Translations under genes and position numbers: made by a program
Notes under the pieces: generated by a model
What the model saw: only the letters and a program-made list of their open reading frames with translations
Databases searched by the model: none
What the model was told of the DNA's origin: nothing
Part shown: positions 35,481 to 48,324 of the stretch, in pieces
Numbering within the stretch: position 1 is the first letter of the stretch
Layout: each line of letters starts with the position of its first letter
Assembly (NCBI RefSeq): GCF_000003855.2
Contig: NW_003101664.1
Span: 405,632-469,631 of the forward strand
Origin: Blastomyces gilchristii SLH14081
Lineage: Eukaryota > Ascomycota > Eurotiomycetes > Onygenales > Ajellomycetaceae
Direction of reading: 5' to 3'
DNA: 64,000 nt

Positions 35481-37692
35481 GAAAAAGTTTTTTTCTTTTG
35501 ATATTAATTAGTTATAAGTTTGTAACTATTAGTTAATAATTGAAATTAATTTTGAGTTTTCAAAAATTATTATACAAGTTGTAATCAATTATCAATATCA
35601 GAAATAATATATATATATATATTTAACTATCATGTCACTATAATGTATAAGTATTAACATTTTTTCAACATTGATATTTACAATATTAATATATTTTTAA
35701 TAATATCATCTGATAATGTAATTTGATAATACTCTCTTTCATAATATTAATATATTTCAAGAAATATGACAGAGATTAATCAAGATTATTTATTTACTTT
35801 TATATATTGATGATATTCAATCTGAGTTAGTACTAAAATTATAACTAAGCTAAGAAAGAAGATTATTTTCTCTTATATTAATTTTTCTTACACACATCAG
35901 TGATCAGTTATTGAAAATAAATTATTATCTTTCTTAAATTATTATTATATCTTCTGAATTCACTTCTTTCACTTCTTTTACTTCTATTAAAGATTTACAA
36001 ACTCTTCAAGAAATCACTGTAAATCACAAAGTCTATGTTATTTACAATTCAATACAGAATACTCTTTTTCAATTATAATAAATGATTACTTCATTCTTTA
36101 TATCTGATTTCAGATCATGAAATTTATGAAAAACTCAACAAAAACACTGAGATAAACTATGAAATAATTATCAACAGATTGTATTATAGATTACTAAAGA
36201 GTTATCTCTCTACTGTAATCACTATAACTTTATTCAGAAATATTCATTATAAACTGATTATAGTTCTAAAGAAATTTCTCAACATCTGAAGTCATCAGAA
36301 TGCAGATAATAAAAGAAAAATAATCAGAAAATTACTACTGAGCTGATAAGTTACTTTATCAGATAATAATTTTTAATAACACTAACTTTCTAATTTAAAG
36401 AAAATCATGTGAAAATAACTGTGTACTAGTACTCTGATTTCATAACTCTTATCTGATAACTTTTATAAATAATTACTTTGTATATATATATCTCTGAATC
36501 TTTCTCTTTGATTAATTGAAAACTCTGAATTCTGAACACTTCTTCAAATGCTTAATTCAAATCTTCATATTTTATATCAATTCTGTCTTCAGTTCAATCT
36601 CAAGATATACTATAAAGTTAATATACAATATCTAGAATCAGAGTTGAAGAATCATTGAAGAGTATCTCTCACAGTGAATGTATAAACTAGTATAAACAAT
36701 CTTACATTTATAAGAGTTATATGTTATTACATTGATAAGAACTGAACTTATTAAGAGATATTAATTGAATTTAAATCATTGATTAGTAGTTATACTGAAG
36801 ATTATATAACAGAGATATTAATAACTATGATTAAAAATAACTATTAAGATATTAGTCTCAGTCTTCTTACAATTACAACTGATAATGCTGTGAATAACTA
36901 CACTATGATGAAGAGCTTGAAGTAAAAATTGACTTTGTATTTCTGAAATAATAAACAAGGTCATATTCTCTGCATTGCTCATGTGATTTAACTTGTGATA
37001 TAAACACTGATAAAGAATCTTAATATTAAGATAAAGAATAATGAGATGACTGATTCTTGAGATGAGAATGAGATAAAAGTGATTACTTAAGTAACTTTTA
37101 TATTCATTTTATAAAAGATAATGTTTTTTAATAACACTTTTTAATAATACTACTGTTAATTTTGAATAGATTGACTAATAATTTAAATATCACAGATTCA
37201 AAACATTGCTAATGTAATTTGTATCTTCTCTAAACAATAATAATGATTTTATAATATTCAATAAATAAATAAATCAGTCATATCACTGAATATGATATAG
37301 AATGTTAGAATATAATGAAGTTCAATATATAAGATAACTATTTAAACTCTTCAATTATATCAGATAATTGATCATTGAGTGTAACACTCTGATTGAAAAA
37401 AGATTCAGATATTGAAACTTTCTGATATGAAGTGAACTCAGTTGAAATATATGATTGATTTACTGTTTCAGTTTTATAAGATAATAAAGATAGTCTCAAT
37501 TACTTGTATATTAATACTGCAGTCAGTTTAGTGAGTGTATAACAGTTTATTTACTTATCTTGAGAAGTAGTTGAATTATTTAAAAAGAAACTCAGTCTGA
37601 GATAATGCTATAGCACAGGCTATTATTACTGTAAGAGATAAACTAGTATATTACTATAGTAAAACTGAACAATCTTTTACAGAGTACTATAC

Positions 37693-37859
37693 TGTGACTC
37701 GGAAGAACGTATAACTGTCGGATAATAACGCGGCCGCTTCTGAACTTGCTTACGAGTGTAAAGAGGCCATAGCAGCCACTAATTAATTTAGTGTACAATA
37801 TATAAGAAGCCGGTGTACGCCTGTAATCATACACTAACTCAAGCAACCTTTGAATCACA
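37693..37859 (+). repeat. Gypsy-D 5' LTR (copy B)
   Basis: 167 bp, TGTGACTCGGAAG...TTTGAATCACA. Short for a gypsy LTR. It keeps several CG sites (GCGGCCGC near 37731) that are lost in the 3' LTR. Confidence 0.92.
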
Positions 37860-39720
37860 TCTGATAGCATGTCTAAAAACTAGTGAGAAGTGCAGACTTC
37901 TTCAGAGTGTGATAATTCTGTCTATGAAGTGATTTATAGTTATCATACCAGTGTGGTTCTAGAATATCTCAAAAGATAGTATATGAAGAGCAGTGAGTGA
38001 AAGAGCATCTGATTGATACTGCTTCACTTGTTAAGAGAAAACTTCACACCCAGGCAAATGCCATGTATGTGAACAGATAAGATATGAGAAAGGAAATGAG
38101 AGCAGTGAACCAGATTCAAAGAAGTTCACTTTCTACTCAAAAGAAGGATAAAAAGAGAGAGAATAACCATCACTGAAGTTATACAATGATAACAGAAATT
38201 ATATAATGATATAGTGATATAATGATAGACATTGTATGATCAATGAGAAATCACTGAAATGAATATCTTTTCTAGTCAATATGAATAACATTCTTCTCTG
38301 CTACCTGAACTGAAAGATATGTAGAATCTCTCAGAGAATTTACTTAAAGCAGTAAGAAAAGTAGCTGAAACTGCTGAACTGAAATTGAAGCTCTGTATAT
38401 ATATAAGGATTCTAAATGAGATTGAGATCTTGTGTACACAGTGACAGGCTGAGATGGAAGCTAAATAACAATTGACATTCACAGCAGATTAAGTATTCAC
38501 TATAAAGAGCTTCACTGACACAATCATCATCATCAATAAGAATAGAGAAAACTAGATCTTAGATCTGCAGTAAGAGATTGAATGTTTATATAGACAGGTG
38601 ACTATACTGAATCTGAAGATCTTATCATGATTGTTCATGATCTTTTCAGAAGTGTACACATCATCAGAGATCACTTCACAGAATGAGAATCTGAGTATAA
38701 AATATATCAAGTCAGAAGATCTGTCTGAGTTACTAAGCTTCAATAACAACTGAAAAAATAATGCTGCAATCAGCTGACTAAGTCAGATATGATTATATTA
38801 TCAGATTAAATATGAACTCACAGATAGATAGTTAACAGAATTTCAACAAGTCTTAAGATCTGCTGCATTTCTACACAGAAAAGTAAAATCATTATAAATA
38901 ACTGATAAAAAGATGAATCTCACAGATCTGAAGTGATATTCATTTTTATAAATATGAAATGAGTTTTTCAAATGAATCTTACACAACTTTGAGAAAGTGA
39001 ACATATGAGATAAGTATTATAAATACTTCACTGAGTGCAGATAAGTAAGTGATCTTATATCATACTTTATATACTTCAGCTTACACTATCTTGCATTGAA
39101 TAAAGAGCTTTCAATATCTTTCTATCTATAGATTTTCATTCATGATCTTACATCTGAGTTGAGAGTAGAATAAAAATACTTAATCTTATAATCAGACATA
39201 GTGAAAGAAGTATATAATATTCTTATTATACAGAAACAAGTAAGTTAATTATAACAGAAAATACTGTAATTGAGTATATCTCAGTAGAGAACAGATAATC
39301 AGACTTCTATGATATAAGTTATACATCTGAATGTGATGAATCTAGATCTGAATATCATTACTAAAGTACTGAATTCTCTGAAAAAGAAATCCTCTGAGTG
39401 AAAATCTTGATATTATGAGTATCAAGCTTGCTTTAACTGTAAATGTTAAAATCATGATGTAAAAGATTACACTCAGTGTGCACAGTTAAGAGAAGTAAGA
39501 AAGTTAAAAAACTAGCAGAATCAGTGAGCTTGAAGACACTCACTGATATTCTATGAAAAGTCTTCAAAGTGAAAGAGATGCTCATGTTAAATGACTCTCT
39601 GAATTCTGTGAATATTAAGAGAAAGCAGGCTTCTGAATGAGATGTAAGTGAGAATGATAAAGTAAACACTCATCTCAATGTCTTGAGACCTGAAATGTTA
39701 ATGTATAAGAGACACTTGAA
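37860..39720 (+). pseudogene. Gypsy-D gag remnant (copy B)
   Basis: Leader and gag. The only motif is a zinc knuckle at 39429-39470, C-F-N-C-K-C-stop-N-H-D-V-K-D-Y: the last Cys has become Tyr (it is still Cys in copy A) and a stop replaces an internal residue. The empty hAT-1 target CTGCTACC is at 38298-38305. The short minus-strand open stretches at 38276-38482, 38552-38749 and 39433-39669 are antisense shadows. Confidence 0.62.
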
Positions 39721-41700
39721 TAAGAATTGAGAGATAGCTATAAAAGTATTAGTGAATACAGAAGCTTCTATATAATATATTAGTAATTATATAATCTGAA
39801 GACTGAAAGAGATTCACTGAGTGAAGAATCTCTGATGTATAAGATTATCTGATAATTAATATTTGATATCATCTGCAAGAGTAAGAGTTTCCTTACACTT
39901 CAGAGAATGATCTTGCTATACTTAAGTGCAAGAGCTGCAGAATATGAAATACAATCTTATTCTCAGACTCAATTAGTTTCAAAGATTCAATTCACAGATT
40001 CAATGATGTACATGTTATATATGATTGACTGATAGAAAGAGAACAGTTCATACAATTCTATTAACTGATATAAGAAGAACATTTCACATTTCTGATATAG
40101 AAGAGTTAAATCTGCTTATATATTAACAAGTAAAGAGAACAATTTGTAAGATCTTATTTAAAAGCATTCTGTATATCATACAGAACTCAGAAGTGGAGAA
40201 AATCAAGATAAAGAATATACAGAAGAATAAGCATATGAAGAAGCTTCTGAAGAAGTATGAAAAGATCTTCTGAATAAATCTTTCACTGAAATTGCTGCTA
40301 AAACAAGGATTCATACACAAGATTGACATAAGAGATGCAAAATCAATCAATCAGAATGTGTACTCTCTGTCATAAACACATCTTGAAGAACAGAAGTATC
40401 AGATCACAGATCTTCTAGAACATGATCTCATACAACTCTTATCAAGTGTGTGAGACTTTTCAGTTCTATTTGTGAAAAAGATGAATAAGAAGTAGCAGAT
40501 ATGTATTGATTATTGAGCACTTAATAAGCTTATAATCAAGAATGAATATTTATTATCACAGATTCAATAATAGTTGAATACAGTTAGAAATATCTGATAT
40601 CTATCAAAGATCAATCTTCTCTCAGAATACTGACAGATCTGTATAGATGAGCTGTCAGTTCTGTGAACTGTGTTTAATATACAATGAGAGAAGTTTGAAT
40701 TTCTGATAATATTATTCAGTCTGATAAATACATCTATCATCTTTTAAACAATGATGAATACAATTCTTTATAAATAGAATAAAATCTCATATCTTATATA
40801 TCTTGATAACATTCTAGTCTTTTCAAACTTATATAATGAATATCTGAAGTATCTTGATAAAGTGCTTACAACTCTGACAGAGTATAAGCTCTATATTAAA
40901 TTAATAAAGTGTGTGTTTGAAACAGAAGAGTTGAAGTTTGTAGAATATATAGTAAGTGATGACTATATACACTTCATCTCAGAGAAATTGAATGTCATAG
41001 TGAATTGACTGTGACTGAGAAATGTATATTATATATAACAGTTTCTTGAGTTAATCTCATATTATCACAGATTCATCAAGAATTTCATATAAATATCTAT
41101 ATCACTCTCAGATCTCTTAAGAGAAATGAATACAAATCTGTGAAAGAAGAAGTTTCATTCAATTATCTGAAATACTGTGTGTAAAGAGACTTTTCTCACA
41201 CTGAGAAAAAGTGTAATAATATCTCTAGTGCTTATTCAATCAGATTGTGATAAACCTTTCTACATCAAGACAGATGTATTTAAATGAGCTATCAGAGACA
41301 CTCTTCTGCAGATGAGTAGAAACAGCAAGCTACACTCAGTGATATATGATAATAGAAAACTATCAGACACTGAGCTTAATTACTCAGTGTATGAAAAGAA
41401 ATTGCTAGCAATCAAGCATGTACTGATGTTATGAGATAGATATATTAACAACAGGCATATAACAATGATGATCATGAATTATAAAAGCCTTATCTATCTA
41501 TAATTGATAATAAACCTTTCAAACACTTAGTATATTGAATCTCAGAGTTTCAAGTGTATAATCTTCATATTAAATACTGAAAGAAATCAGACACTGTAAT
41601 ACTTAATGTAATCAGTCACAGATCTGATTTCATGAGTAAGAATTCTGTGAATCAGATATAAGAAAAGTTCATATTAAATACACTGAGAGAGTATAAGAAA
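39721..41700 (+). pseudogene. Gypsy-D protease, RT and RNase H remnant (copy B)
   Basis: Protease-like VLVNTEAS at 39746-39769 (D-T-G degraded to N-T-E), RT with the catalytic box YLDNILVFS at 40799-40825 (second Asp to Asn), and RNase H with NYSVYEKKLLAIKHVL at about 41375-41425. Many stops, no frameshift obvious between motifs. Typical Ty3/gypsy pol, inactive here. Confidence 0.74.
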
Positions 41701-41709
41701 TCAGAATGA

Positions 41710-43000
41710 GTGAACATTATAATCTCTTACTTAAAGAATAGCAAGATATTGAATGATAAGCATCTTGTAAAAGTAGTAGAAGAGATGCTTCTGAACTTCA
41801 AGCTGAGGAAATTGAAAAATGATGTTATGCTTTACTGCAATCTAGAATATGCAGAAGCTCTCTATCTAGAACACTTATTTAGATATGACTTGATAGCTCA
41901 CATACACAAGGAATTCAGTCACTTAGAAAGCTCTGAACTTATGAGTGTATTTGAATCAAGAGTATACTGGTCAAGCATGACTGAGAACATTCAGACATAT
42001 GCTTACAAGTGCCTGAATTGCCAGGTCATGAAAGAATCTAAGAAAGGATTAGAACATGAGAAAGTATAACATCAGATGAAGTGTACAATACAACTGTTTA
42101 AATAATGAGAGATGAACCTTATAGACATACTGCTGCAGATGTTAAATGAAAATTGATGAATAATCACTGCTATTGATTACACTACTGACTGGCCAGTTGC
42201 AAAAGCAGTTTCAGAGATGATAGAGAAGATAGTAGCAAAGTTTCTACATAATGAGATCTATATCAACTATGAAATACTGCATGAGATTCTAACTGATAAT
42301 GATGTGAATCTCATAGAAGAAGCAGTGAGGCATTTTGTAAGTCAGTTATAGACAAGATATTATAGAATAATATCATATCACTTATAAATGAATGAGAAAG
42401 TAAAATACTTGAATAGAATCTTGAGCAACATGCTGATGAAATATCTAATGAGCAAGTCTACAAGATTATGAGATGAATATCTCAGTCAGGTACTATTAGT
42501 CACACAAATTCAGCAGCATGCAGTCTTCAAGTGTTCATCATTTTATCTGTTGTATGAATTGTACCTATACATTTCAGAGAATGTTTCAGAAAAGATGAAA
42601 GAGAGAACAGCAGTTACAGACACAGTAGTAGCAGTTGCAGATGCAACAGTTGCAGACATGGAATCAAGATTGAAAGAGATCAGCCATGCACATGCAAAAG
42701 CTAATGAGTTACTCCTGAACTGAGCAATTCAATTGAAAAGAATATGAGACTCACTAGTTAAGAAATTGAGTCTCAAGATAAAAATATAAGTTCTTATATA
42801 TAATGAGAGTTCTGAGAAGTTTCAATCTAGATGATTTGAGTTATATAAAATACTCAAATCACATTCTCTGAGAATATATACATTGAAAGAATCAGAGAGA
42901 CAGATCTTATACAACTTAATAAATAATTCATAACTTGTGAAAGCAAAGATACAAGACCTGAGTGAATTATAATCATTCACAGCACTATTGTCAGTATTGA
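41710..43000 (+). pseudogene. Gypsy-D integrase remnant (copy B)
   Basis: A 119-codon open stretch (41710-42069) is the integrase zinc-binding domain with all four ligands: H-I-H-K-E-F-S-H, then C-L-N-C, in LIAHIHKEFSHLESSEL and YKCLNCQVM. Its first Met is internal, not a true start. The core follows with stops: AIDYTTDWPVAKAV (first Asp, about 42170-42215) and EILTDNDVNLIEEAV (second Asp, about 42285-42330). A C-terminal segment with LYKILKSHSLRIYTL at about 42840-42890 corresponds to the post-integrase region of fungal gypsy elements. The frame is entered by an hAT-1N at 43002 and continues after it. Confidence 0.8.
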
Positions 43001-43001
43001 A

Positions 43002-43507
43002 TAGACTGACCGTGTGACCGTGTCTGAGACCAGGACCAGATTTTTTGATAGTTTCATTACCAATTCGACTGATCTCATTACACAGTTTTAACATTAAATA
43101 GTAGTCTCATACTGTCTCAGTGAGACTTACTGTCTACTCTTGTCACATTTTCCAAATGAGACCATGATTTTCACTTCTCAATTTAAATTATTTTTATTGC
43201 TTTAAATGACTTTAAATCTCATTTGAGTGTTACCAAAAAGTGTTACTTTTTAAAAAATTAAAAATAGTCTAAAAAAAACCTTAAAATGTCTAAAAATAGT
43301 AACTTTATGCCAAGAATGAGACTAAATGGGACCAAATAAGACCACTTTCTCATTTTTTTCAAGTCATGATTCCATTTTAAGATCTGATATATAGTCACTT
43401 TACATGTTTTTTTGATAGTCAGTCCCAGCGGGATTCACGCCAAGAAATGTATGGGACCAGATCAAATGAGATCAAATATGAAATTCATGATCCTGGCGGC
43501 CAGTCTA
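43002..43507 (+). mobile_element. hAT-1N, copy 4 (inside Gypsy-D pol)
   Basis: 506 bp with a perfect TSD GTATTGAA (42994-43001 and 43508-43515). One of the least mutated copies: it keeps GAGACCAGGACCAG and CCCAGCGGGATTCACGCC. The short open stretch at 43412-43627 only spans its edge. Confidence 0.94.
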
Positions 43508-43870
43508 GTATTGAAAAAGAAGAGACTTATAATTGAAAAGTCTCACAAAGTAAGAGAAATCATAGACACTTATGAATCAGATAATCTCACTTATTCTGAT
43601 CTTTTCATGATTATAAGAAAAGAATAAGAAGAAATGAAGAAATCAGATAAATATCACACTTTAATAAGTGATAAAACTGTAGCTGATTGTATGATAACAT
43701 GCTGCAGACAGCAGACACAATACAGTAAAGAACAGTCTCAAAATAGCGGACTTATACATAGATTAGATCATAGAAGAAAAAGGAATTTAGAGTTGAATTC
43801 AACTGTTTATATCAGTTCAATTATGAAGATAACAGAGAATGAAGCATCTGAAACATTTATAAACATGTGA
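43508..43870 (+). pseudogene. Gypsy-D pol C-terminal tail
   Basis: Open for 120 codons except one TAA (43625-43627). The frame is exactly that of the integrase once the 514 inserted bases are removed: ...TALLSVL joins VLKKKRLIIEKSHKVREI. Hydrophilic and basic, with YESDNLTYSDLFMIIRK and a Cys pair (DCMITCC). I do not recognise the domain; it may be a chromodomain-like or host-contact tail, but nothing in the sequence proves that. Confidence 0.6.
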
Positions 43871-46252
43871 GATTAAGTCATCTTAACATCTGAGAATGCT
43901 CAGAGATCAGATAAGATTAGTTTTAATGAGCTGTTTACTGTAGTAATCTGAGTAAGTGAAGAGAGACAGTATAATGCATGAGACAGAATTATAAAAGATG
44001 AAAGCTGCTAAACCTAGTCACTGAACACTGTATTATATAGAGATTATGTAAGAGTAGTGACTAACAGATAAAGAAAAAGTGTAAGAAAAGAAAAGAGATA
44101 ATGAATTGATCATCAACTGTAAGAGTTGACTGTAAAAGACAAATATTATTATATACACTTCATTCATTTTCATACATTACATGTTAATCTATTTCCAACA
44201 TCATATCACTTAAAAAATGTTAAAAATAAAGAAAATCTCAAAACTTAAGATCTGTAAGAGATTCAAGAACTGTAAGTCACTCTTATAATAATACTGTATA
44301 TATCTCTGATTTCTCTACTGCTCTGTGTACAACATTAATGTCATTTATCACAAGATTGACTGGAATGTCAATATAGAAATGTGTACACATACATATAGAA
44401 AAATTGAAGAAGTGTGAGACTCACAGAATCAGAAGTCAGAGCAGAAGAAGTGAAGATGAAAGAAATAGAAGAAGAAGAAGATATAGAACTGAATGAATAA
44501 CAGCAGAAGTCACTCAGAGCTGAACACTTATGACTCAGTATGTATATAACCTTTCTCACAGAGAAGAAAGAAGAAGTAACAGAAGAAGCTTAAGAGCAGA
44601 AGAAGATAGTCTCAGTGATGTTATTATCTTCAATTAGAATGATCTCTAACACTGAAGTAACTAAGAATTATTATTAGTGTATAAAAACTGTAAAATCAGA
44701 AGTAAGAACAGTTACTAAATGAATACTCACTGACCTTAGAGTTGTATATATAATTATAACACATATAAGGCTCCTCTGAAAGAGAGAGAGAGATACAGAG
44801 AAATGCAGAAAGCAGAATGCAGTGAGTGAATGACTCATTCTTATAATAACATCTCAGACAAGACATACAAGTCTCATATCTGTAAGTATAAAAAAGTATG
44901 ATATCTGCATTCTCATTCTTAAAAACATGAATATCTTTCACCTGCATCATGAAGTTGAATGACAGATATCAGAGAATAGACTGATATGAATCTATCATTC
45001 TGAAGAAATTCATCAGAGTGAATATTTTTATAATATTAAACTTTACAGTTGTGAAAAGTTCCTTAATATCTGTAAATGTCATGACTTTGTATATAGTAAA
45101 ACTTATAATGATTTTCTCTAAAAACAGAAAAATCAGTATCAGAAAGAAAAGATAAAAAAGAAAAAGACTTATAATTTTAATACTGTTAAGAGAGAGAATG
45201 ATTCTCTGATATAAATGAATAATTGCTTTATCATGAATATTTAAAATAAATGTAATAATTAATGTCTGTGACTGAGCTTTAGATAGTTGTATTATATACA
45301 GTCTTTATACAATAAATTATTCTAAGAGTTAATAAGAAGAGTAGAAGTATATATACTGAGAAATGTAATTCATTAAGTCTATACAACATCTTCTTGAAAC
45401 AGGAAGAGCTGATAATGAAAGCAGAGATAATAAAATCAGAAGTAGCAGAAGTAAGAATTGCAGAAACAGAGGTAGCAGAAGCAGGAGAATCAGATACAGA
45501 AATAGATGTAGAAGATTGAGAAGAGACAGCAGAGAAAGAAATAGAGAAGACAGAGAGAGATATAAGAGACTCAGTTACACATAATATAGACAATTTCTTC
45601 ATTATTGTGTTCTTTAAGTTCTCAATCAATGATTTAATATTGAGTTCACTATCATTGATAAATGCAGATCTGTCAACATGTGAAGATTCTATATAAATAA
45701 AAACAAATATATCAGCATCTGCATTCATGCAAAATCATGTCAGAAAACACAATCAGAAACTCACTGAGAAGGAAAACAGTCAAGAATATATGAGAAGATG
45801 AAGAAGATGTATTCTTCATGATAATATATTCTGATAATTATTAGAAGATAAACAAGTTCTGATCATATACATTTCATAAATGTGTTACACTTACTGCTAA
45901 TAAACTGCTCAGTATGAGCACTATAATAATGCTTATTATAAGAATGAGAGATTATCATCAGAAATGTGTATAATATAATAGATTAATAAATAGAAGGTGT
46001 TAAACAGAAGAAGAAGCAGTAATCTTGAATAAGATAATAATAACATTTGATAATAATGATGATGAAAAAGATGATTAAAGAATGAGAAAAGTTAGTGAAT
46101 GAGTAATGTAATATAGTAAAAGTTGCTTTGAGAGAGTATATGTAAGACACTAGCTGAATCAGAGATAGGTCACAAGATCATGAACACTAGTGACATGCTA
46201 ATTCACATGAGACTAGAGTGAATGTTATGATCATGTGAGTGTGACTGAATCT
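43871..46252 (+). other. Gypsy-D 3' internal region of unknown role
   Basis: About 2.4 kb between the end of pol and the 3' LTR. No RT, integrase or gag motif. It contains repetitive GAAGAAG/GCAGAAG segments; a 149-codon minus-strand open stretch (45279-45728), rich in Ser, Ala and Thr, is antisense to them and is probably composition-driven. Also a minus-strand 84-codon stretch at 44696-44950. An extra ORF in either direction is possible. Confidence 0.4.
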
Positions 46253-46255
46253 GAT

Positions 46256-46264
46256 GAGAGAGAA
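46256..46264 (+). other. Gypsy-D polypurine tract
   Basis: GAGAGAGAA directly before the 3' LTR (TGTGAC), the expected plus-strand primer; it confirms the plus orientation. Confidence 0.7.
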
Positions 46265-46431
46265 TGTGACTTGAAAGAATGTATAATTATTGAATAATAA
46301 CACAGCTACTTCTGAACTTGCTTATGAGTGTAAAGAGGTCATAGCAGCCACTAATTAATTTAACATACAATATATAAGAAGCCGGCGTACGCCTGTAATC
46401 ATATGCTGGCTTAAGCAACCTTTGAATCACA
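46265..46431 (+). repeat. Gypsy-D 3' LTR (copy B)
   Basis: 167 bp, same length as the 5' LTR. It differs from it almost only by transitions, in both directions: CG sites are lost near 46270-46330 but GCCGGCGTACGCC is kept at 46381-46393. Confidence 0.92.
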
Positions 46432-46443
46432 ATACTATAGCAG

Positions 46444-47339
46444 CTCTACTAGATCTCTTCTGTCAAGTTAACATCTACACTTCTCAAGATTGAATAGAGA
46501 AGAAATGAGACTTGTATATTAAATTAACCTGAGACTACTACAATACTAACTATCAGAGATTTGAATAAGCAGATGTTAGAAATGTAAAGACAGTGAAATA
46601 CAATTCTCTAGTAAGTAACAATCTTTAATAACACTTTATATTACATAGAACTATAATACTAACTTTGAAACAGAACTTGTATACATTGATTACAACTGAA
46701 AATCAGGCAAAACTACATGCTTGTAAAACTGAATTTGATTACTATCTTCAAGATAATTCAATGAATTTACACACTAAATTAATTCTAGAGTTATGAAAAA
46801 TTATTAAGAGTATATATTCAACTGTTGCACTGATAATATGTGATATTTTAACAATTTCATTTATAGAGATGAGAATAAAGTAAAAGTTTAACTCTACTAG
46901 ATCTCTTCTGTCAAGTTAATATTCACACTTCTCAAGATTAAATAGAGAAGAAATGAGACTTATATATTAAATTAATCTAAGACTACTATAATACTAACTA
47001 TTAGAGATTTGAATAAGTAGATATTAGAGATGTAAAGACAGTGAAATACAATTCTCTAGTTAGTAATAATTTTTAATAACACTTTATATTACATAGAACT
47101 ATAATGCTAACTTTGAAACAGAACTTACATACATTGATTACAACTGAAAATCAGATAAAACTACATACTTGTAAAACTGAATTTAATTACTATTTTCAAG
47201 ATAATTCAATGAATTTACACACTAAATCAATTCTAGAGTTATAAAAAATTGTTAAGAGTATATATTCAACAGTTGTACTGATGATGTGTGATATTCTGAC
47301 AATTTCATTGACAGAGATGAGAATAAAGCAAAAGTTCAA
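46444..47339 (+). repeat. 448-bp direct tandem duplication in hAT-1 copy 3
   Basis: Unit 1 is 46444-46891 and unit 2 is 46892-47339, both starting CTCTACTAGATCTCTTCTGT and ending in the GAGATGAGAATAAAG segment plus a few bases. They cover the C-terminal transposase region, which is single in copies 1 and 2. The units differ by scattered transitions, so the duplication is older than part of the mutation. Confidence 0.88.
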
Positions 47340-47726
47340 TTCATGCTGAGATATTTATTACTATTGCTGAGAACAATTATAAGAAGAAACAATCAAGAAA
47401 CTTATAATTGTAAAATATGAAATTATCAGACAGTTTTTTTATAAGAAAGTACAGAATAAACTTACATAAGAATGTATTTAATTATTTCATAAGTATTATC
47501 AATAATTATTACTAAATTCTGATTATATAAGCAATCACTGAATAAACTGAATGAGACTGAATTTAATCTTCAGTCTCAGTCTCATTCTGATTTTGAAAGA
47601 ATGGTTATTTTTTACAGTTTATTCTGAGAAATTACTCTCATTTCACTGTTCTTGAATTAAATCTAGTCATTTTTCATGCTATTTCTCTCAGAAATAATTT
47701 ATTTTCAGATTTTTTTAAGACTTGAT

Positions 47727-48232
47727 TAGACTGACTGTGTAACCGTGTCTGAGATCAGAATCAGATTTTTTAATAGTTTCATTATCAATTTAACTGATCT
47801 CATTACACAGTTTTAACATTAAATAGTAGTCTTATACTGTCTCAGTGAGACTTACTGTCTACTCTTATCACATTTTTTAAATGAGATTATGATTTTCACT
47901 TCTCAATTTAAATTATTTTTATTGCTTTAAATGACTTTAAATCTCATTTAAGTGTTATCAAAAAGTGTTACTTTTTAAAAAATTAAAAATAGTCTAAAAA
48001 AAACCTTAAAATGTCTAAAAATAGTAACTTTATACTAAGAATGAGACTAAATAAGATCAAATGAAACTACTTTCTCATTTTTTTCAAGTCATGATTTCAT
48101 TTTAAAATCTGATATATAGTTACTTTACATGTTTTTTTAATAGTTAGTTCCAGTGGGATTCATATCAAGAAATGTTTGAGATCAGATTAAATGAGATTAA
48201 ATGTGAAATTCATGATTCTAGTAGTCAGTCTA
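47727..48232 (+). mobile_element. hAT-1N, copy 5 (in the right end of hAT-1 copy 3)
   Basis: 506 bp with perfect TSD GACTTGAT (47719-47726 and 48233-48240). Strongly mutated. It has inserted into the subterminal part of its probable parent family, 92 bases from the end. Confidence 0.92.
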
Positions 48233-48324
48233 GACTTGATTCTAATAAGACTTATATCAAGAAATGTATAAAATCAGATTAAATGAAATTAAATGTGAAA
48301 TTCATAGTTCTGACAGTCAGTCTA

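Larger units (their letters stand above)
37693..46431 (+). mobile_element. Gypsy-D copy B, complete LTR retrotransposon
   Basis: 8739 bp including an hAT-1N. LTRs of 167 bp each (37693-37859, 46265-46431), TGTGAC...GAATCACA. Flanks ATAC before and after give a 4-bp duplication (a 5-bp version has one mismatch). Plus-strand order: gag zinc knuckle, protease, RT, RNase H, integrase, as in Ty3/gypsy. It sits in the hAT-1 copy 3 transposase. A purine tract precedes the 3' LTR. Confidence 0.92.
36600..47420 (+). pseudogene. hAT transposase remnant, copy 3, split by Gypsy-D
   Basis: Core region with TDNAVNNY at about 36873-36900. The frame is interrupted at 37692 by Gypsy-D copy B in the segment corresponding to FAEYYT, and resumes at 46432 with the AALLD region. 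The C-terminal dimerisation part is present twice because of the tandem duplication (46444-47339). Confidence 0.62.
33665..48324 (+). mobile_element. hAT-1 copy 3, deleted at the left and heavily nested
   Basis: Starts with 24 bases of the hAT-1 end, then jumps to a point about 750 bases further in, so it has an internal deletion. It continues to 37692, where Gypsy-D copy B enters, resumes at 46432, contains a 448-bp tandem duplication, receives an hAT-1N at 47727-48232 and ends CAGTCTA at 48324. Flanking octamers ACTGCAGA (33657-33664) and GTCACTTG (48325-48332) do not match, so the two flanks probably did not start out adjacent. Confidence 0.8.

Noticed and set aside
45279..45728. 149-codon minus-strand ORF as a gene
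   Set aside because: It is antisense to AGAAG/GCAGAAG-rich sequence, Ser/Ala/Thr-biased, and lies in a mutated retrotransposon with no conserved motif.
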